DNA of 64,000 bases from Pyronema omphalodes (GCA_024516155.1 JAJJXM010000078.1:1-64000); one strand, 5' to 3'; counted from the first letter of the stretch, positions 55,219-64,000 are shown. Numbers and translations: made by a program. The notes: generated by a model not told the origin, from the letters alone.

Positions 55219-55803
55219 TGTCACGGCTCGAGAATTATTACCTTCCCCCTCCTCGTCATTCATTCACCTATTATCATTCGCTTCATTACCCAGCACTCGT
55301 TTGTTTATTTATTTCTGTTATCCTTCGGTCTTCGATCATCACTCGTCACTCGCCTGGGTTAGGGTTGCGCTCAATTCCCAAATTGTCAAAAAGGTCACGT
55401 GACTTATCCCCAGGGTTAGGGGTCAGCTCGGATCCCTTTTCGGAAATTCCATACCTACGGTCTACCGATCATCTTATCCGATTAGATAAGATCGGTCACG
55501 TGTTCTAATCAATAGTAGATCAGTATGCATGCGCACTGGTCTACTAATGTGCGCACTCGTGACTAGGGCTAGGGCACGATCATCTTATCGATAAGATAAG
55601 ATCTAGTCATGTGACCTTATCAGTATTGCACCATCTTTCCAATCGCAGCTGATCTGGTTTCACGTGACTAGGGTTAGGGTTGCGCCCGCACGCACACAAA
55701 CTAGGGTTAGGTTTGTGACCGTACGCGCACAGCTAGGGTTAGGGTTACGGACGCACGCGCACGATTAGGGTTACGGAAGCGCGCGCGTGACTACGCTTAG
55801 GGT

Positions 55804-55885
55804 TACGCTAGCGCGCACGCGAAGTACGCTACCGCGCACGCGAGTTACGCTATCGCGCACGCGAGATACGCTAACGAGCGCGCGA
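55804..55885 (+). repeat. 21-bp tandem repeat in element G LTR
   Basis: Four units beginning TACGCTA with CpG-rich cores (CGCGCACGCGA), period exactly 21 bp. The number of units varies: the F 3' LTR has two. Confidence 0.85.
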
Positions 55886-56027
55886 CGAGGCTGTGCACGC
55901 AAACACGCTAATTTGGTACGAACGCGTTAGCGCGTCTAGAACGCGCAACCGCGACCGCGTTGTTTACTTAGTTATTTTTCGGGAAAATTCTGCAAGCCGT
56001 GGCTCGGCGTGTAAGGAGGAAAAAATG

Positions 56028-56034
56028 TATATAA
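56028..56034 (+). promoter_or_regulatory. Element G TATA box
   Basis: TATATAA in ATGTATATAAGAGG, 51 bp before the TACACAGTTAT segment. Confidence 0.65.
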
Positions 56035-56360
56035 GAGGATTGTTTCTTTGTTTGTTTATTTTGTTTTTCTTTTCTCCTTACACAGTTATTTGTTTATTTA
56101 CAAATTCAAATACTTTGTCGAAAATCTTTGTTTACGTCCTCGTTCTCGTCCCCGTCTTTGGATCTCTTTGTCCCTTGAAATCTTTGTTTATTTCCTTAAC
56201 TTCTAAACACAGAAAGTCTTTAAGTTGATGCTAGACACAGCTTAAGAGTTTCTAACGTTGAAGTTATTATAAGGATATATCCATTGAACTCAAGAGTGAA
56301 TAATTGAGAAGAGCCCTCAGGTTCTCCGTCAGCTATCTCTCCCTTGTTCGCCGTTACAAC

Positions 56361-56371
56361 ATAACTGTGTA
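56361..56371 (+). promoter_or_regulatory. Element G primer site
   Basis: ATAACTGTGTA, two nt inside the 5' LTR, is complementary over 11 nt to TACACAGTTAT at 56079-56089. This has the length and placement of the Tf1 self-primer duplex. Confidence 0.75.
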
Positions 56372-56421
56372 ATCAAGACCTGCCGGCTCTACCGTCAACT
56401 CTCGATTACAACAAGCTTTAC

Positions 56422-56592
56422 ATGCTTCACAACCTCTGGTTCTACGAATTCATCAATCTATTACCGATCTTCCGTTCCCTCGAAAACCCCGTCGTCCTTG
56501 ACGAAATCGAAATTGCTCGACAACTCGGAAACGAATACGCAGCAACTCGAATTCAATATAACGACGAAACCAACATCTGGCACCTCCGTTAA
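56422..56592 (+). CDS. Element G ORF0 (56 aa, unknown)
   Basis: ATG at 56422, TAA at 56590-56592, nine nt before gag. Begins MLHNLWFYEFINLLPIF and contains DEIEIARQLGNEY; ends NIWHLR. Conserved in F and distantly in D and K. No recognisable domain; predicted largely helical from its pattern of charged and hydrophobic residues (inference). Confidence 0.55.
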   Translation: MLHNLWFYEFINLLPIFRSLENPVVLDEIEIARQLGNEYAATRIQYNDETNIWHLR

Positions 56593-56601
56593 TCCCTCGA
56601 A

Positions 56602-57720
56602 ATGGACCAAAACAACAAGGTCGTCGTGGCCCTGTACCTCAACGAAGCCGAAAGGTTAGAGGTCGAACAGGACCCTACGAAGATCAAATTGGTCCGTAAC
56701 GCCGTGAAAGAATACGAACGAGACTGTCAACTTAGGGACGACCTTCGAGCCGAACTCACAGAAGCTCGAAAGGACAACTCCCTTTACGCTCAACGAATTA
56801 CCGATTTGGAAAGAGATCTCGAAAGCGCCAACGCCTCCGTTCGACTCCTACAAGCCCTTACGAAGAACGGTCCCCTTCCGAATACCCGTCCCATCGAATT
56901 ACCCCACCCACCTGAGTTCTCTGGTGAACGCAAGGAACTCTTGAACTTCATCTCGAAGGTCAGATCCAAGCTCGCCGGAGACTCCTCCCGTTTTACCGAC
57001 GATCAACATAAGCTACGTTATACTTATGGATATCTCAAAGGCAACGCTCAGAATCAAATTCAACCCTACGTCCTTACAGATAAGATTAAGCTTAAGGACG
57101 TTGAGGCTCTCATTACAATTCTGGAAGCTGCCTTCGGAGACCCTGATCAAGTTGGTACTGCATCTGCGGAATTGGATAAACTTCAACAGGGCAACCGTGA
57201 GTTTAGCCAATACTACGCAGAATTCCAACGATTAATGGCCATCTTGAATTACGACGAAAACGCAAAGAAGGCTGCTCTGAAGCGTGGACTCTCTCGAGAC
57301 CTTCAGACCAGTCTTGTTTACCAAGCCGAAGAACCTCAGAACTTCACCAAATTTGTGGATCTTTGTATGAAGCTAGATTACAGAATTCGAGCTCATTCAA
57401 ACACCACAAAGCGGCACGTTTCTTCGGTCCCCAGTCGTTCCAGCTCCACGCCGTCTCGCCCGGCGTCCCACCCAACGAATACCAATAGTGGTAATTACGG
57501 ATCGGCCCCCATGGACCTATCAGCTTCCCAAAAGGCTCAGAACCAACGCCGTCGTGATGAACGAATGGCTAAGGGACTTTGTCTTTATTGTGGATCAGCC
57601 GATCATTTCAAGAACGAATGTTCTACGTTGGCAGCAAACAACTCCCGCAAGATTCGCCTAGCCGCCGCCGAGGTTTTGGATATTCCAACAAACCCCGACG
57701 TCGACCAGGGAAAAGAGTAG
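56602..57720 (+). CDS. gag: Element G gag (372 aa)
   Basis: ATG at 56602. N-terminal helical, coiled-coil-like region (residues ~10-85), capsid-type domain (PPEFSGERKELLNFISKVRS onward), a Ser/Pro/Thr linker and CCHC knuckle CLYCGSADHFKNEC. The last codons are CAG GGA AAA GAG TAG; GGGAAAA at 57708-57714 lies six nt before the stop and moves ribosomes to pol in the -1 frame (GKRVVHQQPV). Confidence 0.94.
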   Translation: MDQNNKVVVALYLNEAERLEVEQDPTKIKLVRNAVKEYERDCQLRDDLRAELTEARKDNSLYAQRITDLERDLESANASVRLLQALTKNGPLPNTRPIELPHPPEFSGERKELLNFISKVRSKLAGDSSRFTDDQHKLRYTYGYLKGNAQNQIQPYVLTDKIKLKDVEALITILEAAFGDPDQVGTASAELDKLQQGNREFSQYYAEFQRLMAILNYDENAKKAALKRGLSRDLQTSLVYQAEEPQNFTKFVDLCMKLDYRIRAHSNTTKRHVSSVPSRSSSTPSRPASHPTNTNSGNYGSAPMDLSASQKAQNQRRRDERMAKGLCLYCGSADHFKNECSTLAANNSRKIRLAAAEVLDIPTNPDVDQGKE

Positions 57721-60700
57721 TCCATCAACAGCCTGTTGGCTCTGTTGTTGGACCAGCCCCTGCCTCGTCTTTCGTTTCATCTCAGGAAATCGTTTATGTA
57801 TCCGCTAGTTCTTTGTCAAGTAAACAAGAAAACGAATTGGATGGGAATCATTTGGTCGTGCCATGTACACTAACTGAACACAACACCAAGATCGATACTC
57901 ATGCTCTCGTAGACTGCGGATGCACAGGAATTTCCTTCATGAACGAAGACTTCGCACGCCAACACAACTTCCCCCGTTATCAATTGAAAAACCCCAAAAT
58001 GGTCGAAGTAATTGATGGACGACCTATTTCATCAGGAGACATCACCGAATACGTTGAAGTCGAATGTACAATAGGAGACCATCATGAATTACTAACTGCC
58101 TACGTTACTCGGCTTGGTCATTATCCCCTCGTTTTAGGAATCCCATGGCTTCGTAAACACGATGTTACAATAAACTTCGCCGATAACGATATCAAATTCT
58201 CATCACCGAACTGCCTCCCCCACCGAACCACGTTAACACCCACCCCTGTTAAGGGTATTGCTCCGAAACAACAGAATAAGATCTGTGCCATTTCAGCTAC
58301 GACGTTTCGACGCATTGTAAACAATGCCAACAACCGTTACGGAAAAGTCGAACAATTCTCCTTATCTTTGAATGAAATCACCACAGCTCTTCAACCAGAG
58401 AAAGAGGAACCGGATCTTAAGACTATTGTACCACCCGAATATCACCAGTACTTGGGAATCTTCGAAAAGGTCAACGCCGACAAGTTACCGCCCCATCGAC
58501 CGTCGGATCACAAGATATCACTCGTCGATGGTTTTCAGCCTCCCTTCGGTCCTCTTTACTCCCTATCACGTCCAGAGTTGGAGGAATTGAAACGTTGGTT
58601 AGATGAGAACCTTACCAAAGGTTTCATCCGTGCTTCCTCGTCCCCAGCGGCCGCTCCCATTCTTTTCGTAAAGAAAGGCGATGGCTCATTACGTTTGGTG
58701 GTCGATTATCGTGGAATCAACGCCGGAACGATCAAGAATCGCTACCCTCTTCCCCTGATGCAGGATACCTTAATGAACCTTTCAAGAGCTAAGTGGTTCA
58801 CTAAGCTCGACATTAGGGGGGCGTATAACTTAATACGTATGGCAAATGGGGAAGAATGGAAAACCGCTTTTCGAACCCGGTACGGATTATTCGAATCATT
58901 GGTTATGCCTTTCGGACTTACCAATGCCCCTGCTACGTTTCAGAACTTCATTAACGACGTATTGGCACCCTACCTTGATCGATTCTGCACTGCCTATTTG
59001 GATGACACCCTGATCTATTCGGATAATCTCGAAGAACATAAACAACATGTTAAATTGATTCTCGAAGCATTCGAAAAAGCAGGGTTACATCTCAAACCAG
59101 AGAAATGCGAGTTCCACCAGAAGGAAGTAAAGTACTTAGGACTCATCATTAGTACAGAAGGTATAAAGATGGATCCTGAGAAGATTACTGCAGTTCGAGA
59201 TTGGGAATCTCCCCGGAACCTCAAAGATGTTAGAGCGTTTTTGGGATTTGCAAACTTCTATCGACGTTTCGTTAAGAACTATTCAAAAATAGTCCAACCT
59301 CTTACGTTACTCACACGTAAAGGAGTTCCTTTCGTCTGGTCAGAATCCCAACAACAGGCCTTTGAGGAATTGAAATCAACATTTACATCCGCCCCCGTTT
59401 TGGCTCGTTTCGACCCAGACCGGGATGTTATTGTCGAAACCGATGCTTCTGATTATGTCTCCGCCGGAGTTCTTTCTCAATATGATGATAAAGGAATCTT
59501 ACATCCTATTGCTTACTTCTCGAAGAAACATTCCCCCGCTGAATGTAATTATGAGATATACGATAAAGAACTCATGGCTATCGTCCGGGCCTTCGAGGAA
59601 TGGCGTCCCGAATTGCAATCTGTTATTAACCCCATCCGAGTACTGTCAGATCATAAGAATCTGGAATATTTCACTTCGACAAAGCTCTTGAACCGCCGTC
59701 AAGCCCGTTGGTCCCAGTTCTTGTCTCAGTTTAATTTTAAGATTGTTTACCGCCCCGGCACCGCAGGCGGTAAACCAGACGCACTGACTCGTCGATCCGG
59801 AGATCTGCCTAAAGAGGGGGATGAACGCTCCCTAGAAAACCACACAACGATCATTAAGCCAGAGAATATCCTTCACGCTGCGGCTGTTACCCCCAGTAAT
59901 CAACAAACAATAACGAATTCGCAACAAACCGTAATACCGGACCCACAACAAACAAACCCCACCTTATCCCAGCTCTTCACGGAAGCCTACGAGAAAGACC
60001 CATTCCCCATTAAGGTTATTGAAATGCTAAACAATAACACTCGTTATTGTAAAGACATTACATTAGCTGAATGTACGGTAAACAATAACCGTTTATTCTA
60101 CCGGGGATGTTTATGGGTCCCGAATTACGAACCCCTACGATTACACCTAATGCAACAACACCACGACTCTCCCACGGCTGGACACCCAGGTAGATCTAAA
60201 ACATTAGAATACCTCTCAAGAACCTATACGTGGCCCCAGATGAGGACAGACGTGGAAAGATATATTCGAAATTGTCATACCTGCCAACGTTCGAAACCTA
60301 CCAGACATGCCCCGTTTGGTATCCTACGTCCACTACCTATTCCAGAAAGACCTTGGCAGGACATATCAATGGATTTCGTAACAGGATTACCGTGGTCTAA
60401 TGGGTGTGATGCAATTTGGGTAGTTGTGGATAGATTAACCAAAGAACGACATCTGATTGCCTGTCGAACAGACATCGACGCAAAGGAATTATCGTCTTTG
60501 TTTATTACCCACATCTTTCGATTGCATGGACTCCCTCTTACCATTATCTCTGATCGAGGACCTCAATTCGCTGCTTTGTTTTGGAAGAATCTCTGTCGAC
60601 GTTTGGGAATCGAGCCTCGATTATCTACAGCATTCCATCCCCAGACGGACGGCCAAACAGAACGAATGAACGCCATCATGGAACAATACCTCCGAGCTCA

Positions 60701-61436
60701 CGTCAACTATCTTCAAGACGATTGGGCTGATTGGTTACCATTAGCGGAATTCGCTGCGAATAACCAAGCATCCGAGACAACGGGAACTTCCCCGTTCTTT
60801 GCTAATAAAGGATTCGACCCCCGTTGTCAATTCGATTTACTTCCAGCAGCTACGAACGATGTAAACGATCGACGGGCCCTCACAACTTCGAAAACCCTCG
60901 CCGAAATCCATAACCATTTACGAGCTGAGATCAACAGAGCTAATCTACGTTATCAAGAGAATGCCGATAAACATCGACTCCCGTCACCGAATTATCAGCC
61001 CGGAGATCTGGTATGGATGAATGCCCGTAATTGGAAAACCCGTCGACCCTCCCGGAAATTAGACAACAAACGTTACGGACCCCTCAAGATTATCGCCAAA
61101 GTATCCCCCTATGCCTATCGATTAGAACTACCTCCGACAATGAAATGTCACAACGTTCAACATGTTTCCTTATTGGAACCCGCTGCGAATGACCCCTACC
61201 CCGGTCAACAATCAGACCCACCACCCCCGGTGGAAATCGACGGTGAAGACGAATACTTCATCGAAGCTATCCTCGACTCCCGAATTCACCGGAAGAAACT
61301 TCAGTATATGGTTAAATGGGTTGGATACGATATGCCCGATTGGGAACCCGCCGAACTCCATTTCGACAGTAAAGCCGTTGACGACTTTCATAAAAAGTAT
61401 CCCGATAAACCGGGACCCCTCCCCAACTTATCTTAG
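57579..61436 (+). CDS. pol: Element G pol polyprotein (1285-codon frame)
   Basis: The frame overlaps gag and is entered near 57711 by -1 slippage. Numbered from 57579: protease (VDCGCTGISF, ~110), RT (~340-520, active site YLDD in AYLDDTLIYSD, ~470), RNase H ([12 protein letters not shown], ~619), integrase zinc finger (HHDSPTAGHP, NCHTCQRSK, ~860-905), core (MDFVTGLP ~930, ISDRGPQF ~991, TDGQTERMNA ~1022) and chromodomain (FIEAILDSRIHRKKLQYMVK, ~1225-1275). No stops, all catalytic motifs present. Confidence 0.95.
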   Translation: MSLLWISRSFQERMFYVGSKQLPQDSPSRRRGFGYSNKPRRRPGKRVVHQQPVGSVVGPAPASSFVSSQEIVYVSASSLSSKQENELDGNHLVVPCTLTEHNTKIDTHALVDCGCTGISFMNEDFARQHNFPRYQLKNPKMVEVIDGRPISSGDITEYVEVECTIGDHHELLTAYVTRLGHYPLVLGIPWLRKHDVTINFADNDIKFSSPNCLPHRTTLTPTPVKGIAPKQQNKICAISATTFRRIVNNANNRYGKVEQFSLSLNEITTALQPEKEEPDLKTIVPPEYHQYLGIFEKVNADKLPPHRPSDHKISLVDGFQPPFGPLYSLSRPELEELKRWLDENLTKGFIRASSSPAAAPILFVKKGDGSLRLVVDYRGINAGTIKNRYPLPLMQDTLMNLSRAKWFTKLDIRGAYNLIRMANGEEWKTAFRTRYGLFESLVMPFGLTNAPATFQNFINDVLAPYLDRFCTAYLDDTLIYSDNLEEHKQHVKLILEAFEKAGLHLKPEKCEFHQKEVKYLGLIISTEGIKMDPEKITAVRDWESPRNLKDVRAFLGFANFYRRFVKNYSKIVQPLTLLTRKGVPFVWSESQQQAFEELKSTFTSAPVLARFDPDRDVIVETDASDYVSAGVLSQYDDKGILHPIAYFSKKHSPAECNYEIYDKELMAIVRAFEEWRPELQSVINPIRVLSDHKNLEYFTSTKLLNRRQARWSQFLSQFNFKIVYRPGTAGGKPDALTRRSGDLPKEGDERSLENHTTIIKPENILHAAAVTPSNQQTITNSQQTVIPDPQQTNPTLSQLFTEAYEKDPFPIKVIEMLNNNTRYCKDITLAECTVNNNRLFYRGCLWVPNYEPLRLHLMQQHHDSPTAGHPGRSKTLEYLSRTYTWPQMRTDVERYIRNCHTCQRSKPTRHAPFGILRPLPIPERPWQDISMDFVTGLPWSNGCDAIWVVVDRLTKERHLIACRTDIDAKELSSLFITHIFRLHGLPLTIISDRGPQFAALFWKNLCRRLGIEPRLSTAFHPQTDGQTERMNAIMEQYLRAHVNYLQDDWADWLPLAEFAANNQASETTGTSPFFANKGFDPRCQFDLLPAATNDVNDRRALTTSKTLAEIHNHLRAEINRANLRYQENADKHRLPSPNYQPGDLVWMNARNWKTRRPSRKLDNKRYGPLKIIAKVSPYAYRLELPPTMKCHNVQHVSLLEPAANDPYPGQQSDPPPPVEIDGEDEYFIEAILDSRIHRKKLQYMVKWVGYDMPDWEPAELHFDSKAVDDFHKKYPDKPGPLPNLS

Positions 61437-61475
61437 AAGTTACTTCGCCGGAGCTCAGTCCAAGAAGGGGGATCC

Positions 61476-62615
61476 TGTCACGGCTCGAGAATTATTACCT
61501 TCCCCCTCCTCGTCATTCATTCACCTATTATCATTCGCTTCATTACCCAGCACTCGTTTGTTTATTTATTTCTGTTATCCTTCGGTCTTCGATCATCACT
61601 CGTCACTCGCCTGGGTTAGGGTTGCGCTCAATTCCCAAATTGTCAAAAAGGTCACGTGACTTATCCCCAGGGTTAGGGGTCAGCTCGGATCCCTTTTCGG
61701 AAATTCCATACCTACGGTCTACCGATCATCTTATCCGATTAGATAAGATCGGTCACGTGTTCTAATCAATAGTAGATCAGTATGCATGCGCACTGGTCTA
61801 CTAATGTGCGCACTCGTGACTAGGGCTAGGGCACGATCATCTTATCGATAAGATAAGATCTAGTCATGTGACCTTATCAGTATTGCACCATCTTTCCAAT
61901 CGCAGCTGATCTGGTTTCACGTGACTAGGGTTAGGGTTGCGCCCGCACGCACACAAACTAGGGTTAGGTTTGTGACCGTACGCGCACAGCTAGGGTTAGG
62001 GTTACGGACGCACGCGCACGATTAGGGTTACGGAAGCGCGCGCGTGACTACGCTTAGGGTTACGCTAGCGCGCACGCGAAGTACGCTACCGCGCACGCGA
62101 GTTACGCTATCGCGCACGCGAGATACGCTAACGAGCGCGCGACGAGGCTGTGCACGCAAACACGCTAGTTTGGTACGAACGCGTTAGCGCGTCTAGAACG
62201 CGCAACCGCGACCGCGTTGTTTACTTAGTTATTTTTCGGGAAAATTCTGCAAGCCGTGGCTCGGCGTGTAAGGAGGAAAAAATGTATATAAGAGGATTGT
62301 TTCTTTGTTTGTTTATTTTGTTTTTCTTTTCTCCTTACACAGTTATTTGTTTATTTACAAATTCAAATACTTTGTCGAAAATCTTTGTTTACGTCCTCGT
62401 TCTCGTCCCCGTCTTTGGATCTCTTTGTCCCTTGAAATCTTTGTTTATTTCCTTAACTTCTAAACACAGAAAGTCTTTAAGTTGATGCTAGACACAGCTT
62501 AAGAGTTTCTAACGTTGAAGTTATTATAAGGATATATCCATTGAACTCAAGAGTGAATAATTGAGAAGAGCCCTCAGGTTCTCCGTCAGCTATCTCTCCC
62601 TTGTTCGCCGTTACA
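61476..62615 (+). repeat. Element G 3' LTR
   Basis: 1140 bp, one visible difference from the 5' LTR. Confidence 0.93.
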
Positions 62616-62620
62616 GTGCC
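62616..62620. repeat. Target-site duplication of element G, right copy (GTGCC)
   Basis: Matches 55214-55218. Confidence 0.9.
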
Positions 62621-62800
62621 TGCGATCGCTGGCAACGTGAGTACGAGGTACTCGCTCACGAGGTGGAAAAAATAACCGGAAAGCCGCGGCGACGGCGGGG
62701 AAGGCTGAAGGCGGTGGAGATTTTTTCGGACGATCGGCTTACCAAAGCGATCTTGGAATACCTAGCAGCCAAGGAGGTGGGAAGGCGCTATGTAGAATGA
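62621..62800 (+). CDS. LINE ORF2, C-terminal end
   Basis: Reads CDRWQREYEVLAHEV, a basic stretch KPRRRRGR, and ends AAKEVGRRYVE with TGA at 62798-62800. It completes the LINE protein after the Cys/His motif at 55218. Confidence 0.8.
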   Translation, partial: CDRWQREYEVLAHEVEKITGKPRRRRGRLKAVEIFSDDRLTKAILEYLAAKEVGRRYVE

Positions 62801-63190
62801 GAACGGCACGGGTGGGTGAGGCCACATTGGGAGGAGACGGGGAATGAGGTGATACGGGATGCGGGGATTTTCCTTTTTTTCTTTTCGTTGGGTTAAAACG
62901 CGTATCTTTGGTTTCCTCTGTTTTTCTCGCGATGTATTTGAGCAGTCCGCTTCTAAGCGACTTTGTCTCCTTTCTTTTTTTATTTTTCTTTTCTTTCTTT
63001 TCTTTTCTTTTCTTTTCTGGGGGTGCACGGTTTGACTGGGTATTTTCTTTTTTTTTTTTTTTTTTTTTTTCCTTTTATTTTTTTTACTTTTGGGGTGTGT
63101 AACGGGGATAGGAGATAGGGGCGCCTCATTAGGTGGTCTTGGCCACGAGGACGGGATACCAGGATTTCTTTCTTCCTGCATAGGCCTTTC
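62801..63190 (+). other. Probable LINE 3' untranslated region with pyrimidine tracts
   Basis: Non-coding. It contains a TTTTC-repeat tract (about 62967-63018) and a run of 23 T bases (63048-63070) followed by further T-rich sequence to about 63090. I cannot place the LINE 3' end: there is no + strand poly(A) and no target-site duplication I can pair, because the LINE 5' end is not in the window. Confidence 0.45.
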
Positions 63191-64000
63191 ACGCCTCGAA
63201 CAGTGTATGATACAAAACAAAACAAAGCTATCGTAACATACTGGCAGGGATACGCGTCGCGTCGCATCGCATCGCGATGAACACGACAACGTGAGACGTG
63301 TATGATGTCACACCATACCACAGGAACGGAATTTCGTGATCGCACCAAGTTACAACTGCCACCCGCTCGAAGTTGACACAAATGATGAAGGTGGTAATGA
63401 AATCATGGACAGATATCGGCAGCACATTTTTGTTGTATGTCGTGATAGCTTTGTAAATCGTTTCAATGACGCATGTTCGACAACGGTACAAGAGACATGA
63501 GAACTAGAGACCAGCATGACATCTGAAGGCACACCTGATGAGACCAACGCAGCTACAATTATCCATCCTTCAGCAGTCTACAGAATAAAAAATTGTATTC
63601 ATTGCCCGGGATCAATCACGATACATATTCTATGGTCTTATATTCATAAAAACGGAAGGAATCGCCAGCTCTGTAGTCAACCACAGATACTGCGACGTAA
63701 CGGACATCTGTGCTCAATACCATGATCCTGACTCTGGACAACAAAATGTTCGTATCGCCGCACTTGATCAGTTGTTGAGGACAAATAAAGAATTGCGACA
63801 TTAGCGTTCCCGGCCGCCTATTCTCTCCTTCAGTTCCATGGCGCCCGCGAGCAGACCGCGAGACTTCATGAAGGTGTCGGAAAAGTGCTGTATTACTGCA
63901 GCGTACAATCGCAGAAGAAATCAAACGACGTCAGCGTTACGTTGGGCATGGCGGTTCAGGCGGTGGTGGTTAGAAACGAGGATCACGGTAGTTCCCAAAG
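63191..64000. other. Unassigned sequence
   Basis: No convincing coding region, LTR or RNA gene. A short CGTCG/CATCG-type repetition lies at about 63251-63276. Small open frames on both strands have no recognisable motif. It may be host intergenic DNA or older degraded repeat. Confidence 0.4.

Larger units (their letters stand above)
55219..56358 (+). repeat. Element G 5' LTR with dense motif array
   Basis: 1140 bp, TGTCACGG to CGTTACA. U3 holds CACGTG sites (for example 55396-55401 and 55497-55502), two inverted GATA-type palindromes (55470-55491 and 55582-55602), and six or so TTAGGG-type units between 55410 and 55800. Four exact-period 21-bp tandem units start at 55804, 55825, 55846 and 55867. 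TATATAA is at 56028-56034 and the primer-complementary segment at 56079-56089. Confidence 0.93.
55219..62615 (+). mobile_element. Element G: intact-looking Ty3/gypsy chromovirus
   Basis: 7397 bp, + strand, in the LINE C-terminus, TSD GTGCC. 1140-bp LTRs 55219-56358 and 61476-62615; I saw one difference (55911 A, 62168 G). ORF0, gag and pol are all open. It is the intact reference for F and remnant I. A short purine stretch (AAGAAGGGGGA, near 61464) precedes the 3' LTR. Confidence 0.95.
38618..62800 (+). mobile_element. Fungal LINE (ORF1, ORF2 with endonuclease, RT, RNase H), split three times
   Basis: Pieces at 38618-38921, 46003-49372, 54414-55218 and 62621-62800 rejoin after removing C (TSD TTCAT), the copia element (GAAGC) and G (GTGCC). 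Each joint restores the protein reading. The 5' part is missing or lies beyond the window, because the LINE is abutted by remnant I at 38617. The order of zinc-knuckle ORF1, endonuclease-RT and then RNase H resembles Tad1-like fungal LINEs. It is degenerate: stop at 38690, frame changes near 47070-47130, stop at 55039. Confidence 0.88.

Noticed and set aside
55410..55800. Chromosome end or interstitial telomere
   Set aside because: The TTAGGG units are interrupted, belong to every LTR of this family and move with it.
55804..55885. CRISPR-like array
   Set aside because: Contiguous 21-bp tandem repeats without spacers, inside a eukaryotic LTR.
55893..56228. Recurrent 94-130 aa frame in F/G/I LTRs (MHANTLIWYERV)
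   Set aside because: Present only because the LTR is repeated; length differs between copies, it crosses the TATA box and R region, and shows no domain.
62762..63924. Host genes on the minus strand near the right end
   Set aside because: Frames run through Lys-rich poly-A/T translation or lack motifs; no supporting signal.
1..64000. RIP (repeat-induced point mutation) as the main cause of decay
   Set aside because: Several elements are intact with near-identical LTRs, and most lesions are indels or C-to-A changes; only one C-to-T nonsense was noticed.
1..64000. tRNA or rRNA genes
   Set aside because: None recognised by eye on either strand; a covariance-model scan was not possible.

Overview
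The window is a retrotransposon graveyard from a filamentous fungus; I see no host gene. The fungal assignment rests on Ty3/gypsy elements whose integrases end in a chromodomain (chromoviruses of the Tf1/sushi type), a LINE with a C-terminal RNase H domain as in Tad1-like fungal LINEs, and long terminal repeats (LTRs) full of GATA and CACGTG motifs. I cannot name the species. A TE-rich genome without heavy C-to-T repeat-induced mutation is suggested, because several LTR pairs are nearly identical.

Layout. A LINE on the + strand is the host of everything on the right: ORF1 (38618-38921 and 46003-46607), ORF2 (46604-49372, 54414-55218, 62621-62800). It is split by gypsy element C (38922-45997), a Ty1/copia element (49373-54408) and gypsy element G (55219-62615), each with a 5-bp target-site duplication (TSD). 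At its left the LINE abuts the remnant of a G-like element (I, 37281-38617), which in turn abuts the 5' LTR of element D. D is a minus-strand gypsy element running from before position 1 to 37280. It has been entered by a solo LTR (A, 1202-1331 plus 8836-10065), F (11195-18547), J (18624-27585) and K (30178-36581). Element B (1332-8830) sits inside solo LTR A. If I lies in the LINE and D lies in I, the nesting is five deep: LINE > I > D > A > B. The last 1.2 kb holds the LINE 3' end, pyrimidine-rich sequence and unassigned DNA.

State of the elements. B, G and the copia element have open coding regions and almost identical LTRs, so they look recent and possibly competent. J has one nonsense codon, F three, and K one nonsense codon and one frameshift. 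C has lost most of its integrase and carries a changed reverse transcriptase active site. D and the LINE are dead.

Shared machinery and novelties. The gypsy elements express pol by -1 frameshifting, mostly at a G-GGA-AA(A/G) heptamer just before the gag stop. None has a tRNA-type primer site beginning TGG. The start of each internal region is instead complementary to a 9-12 nt segment of the LTR, usually 30-50 bp after the TATA box, as expected for Tf1-like self-priming; the pairing covaries between D and K. Two features I do not recognise from known elements stand out. In B and C a third gene follows pol; it encodes a Cys/His-rich protein whose C-terminal membrane segment is encoded inside the 3' LTR. 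In D, K, F and G a small ORF (ORF0) lies between the 5' LTR and gag. B and C also appear to start gag at a non-AUG codon.
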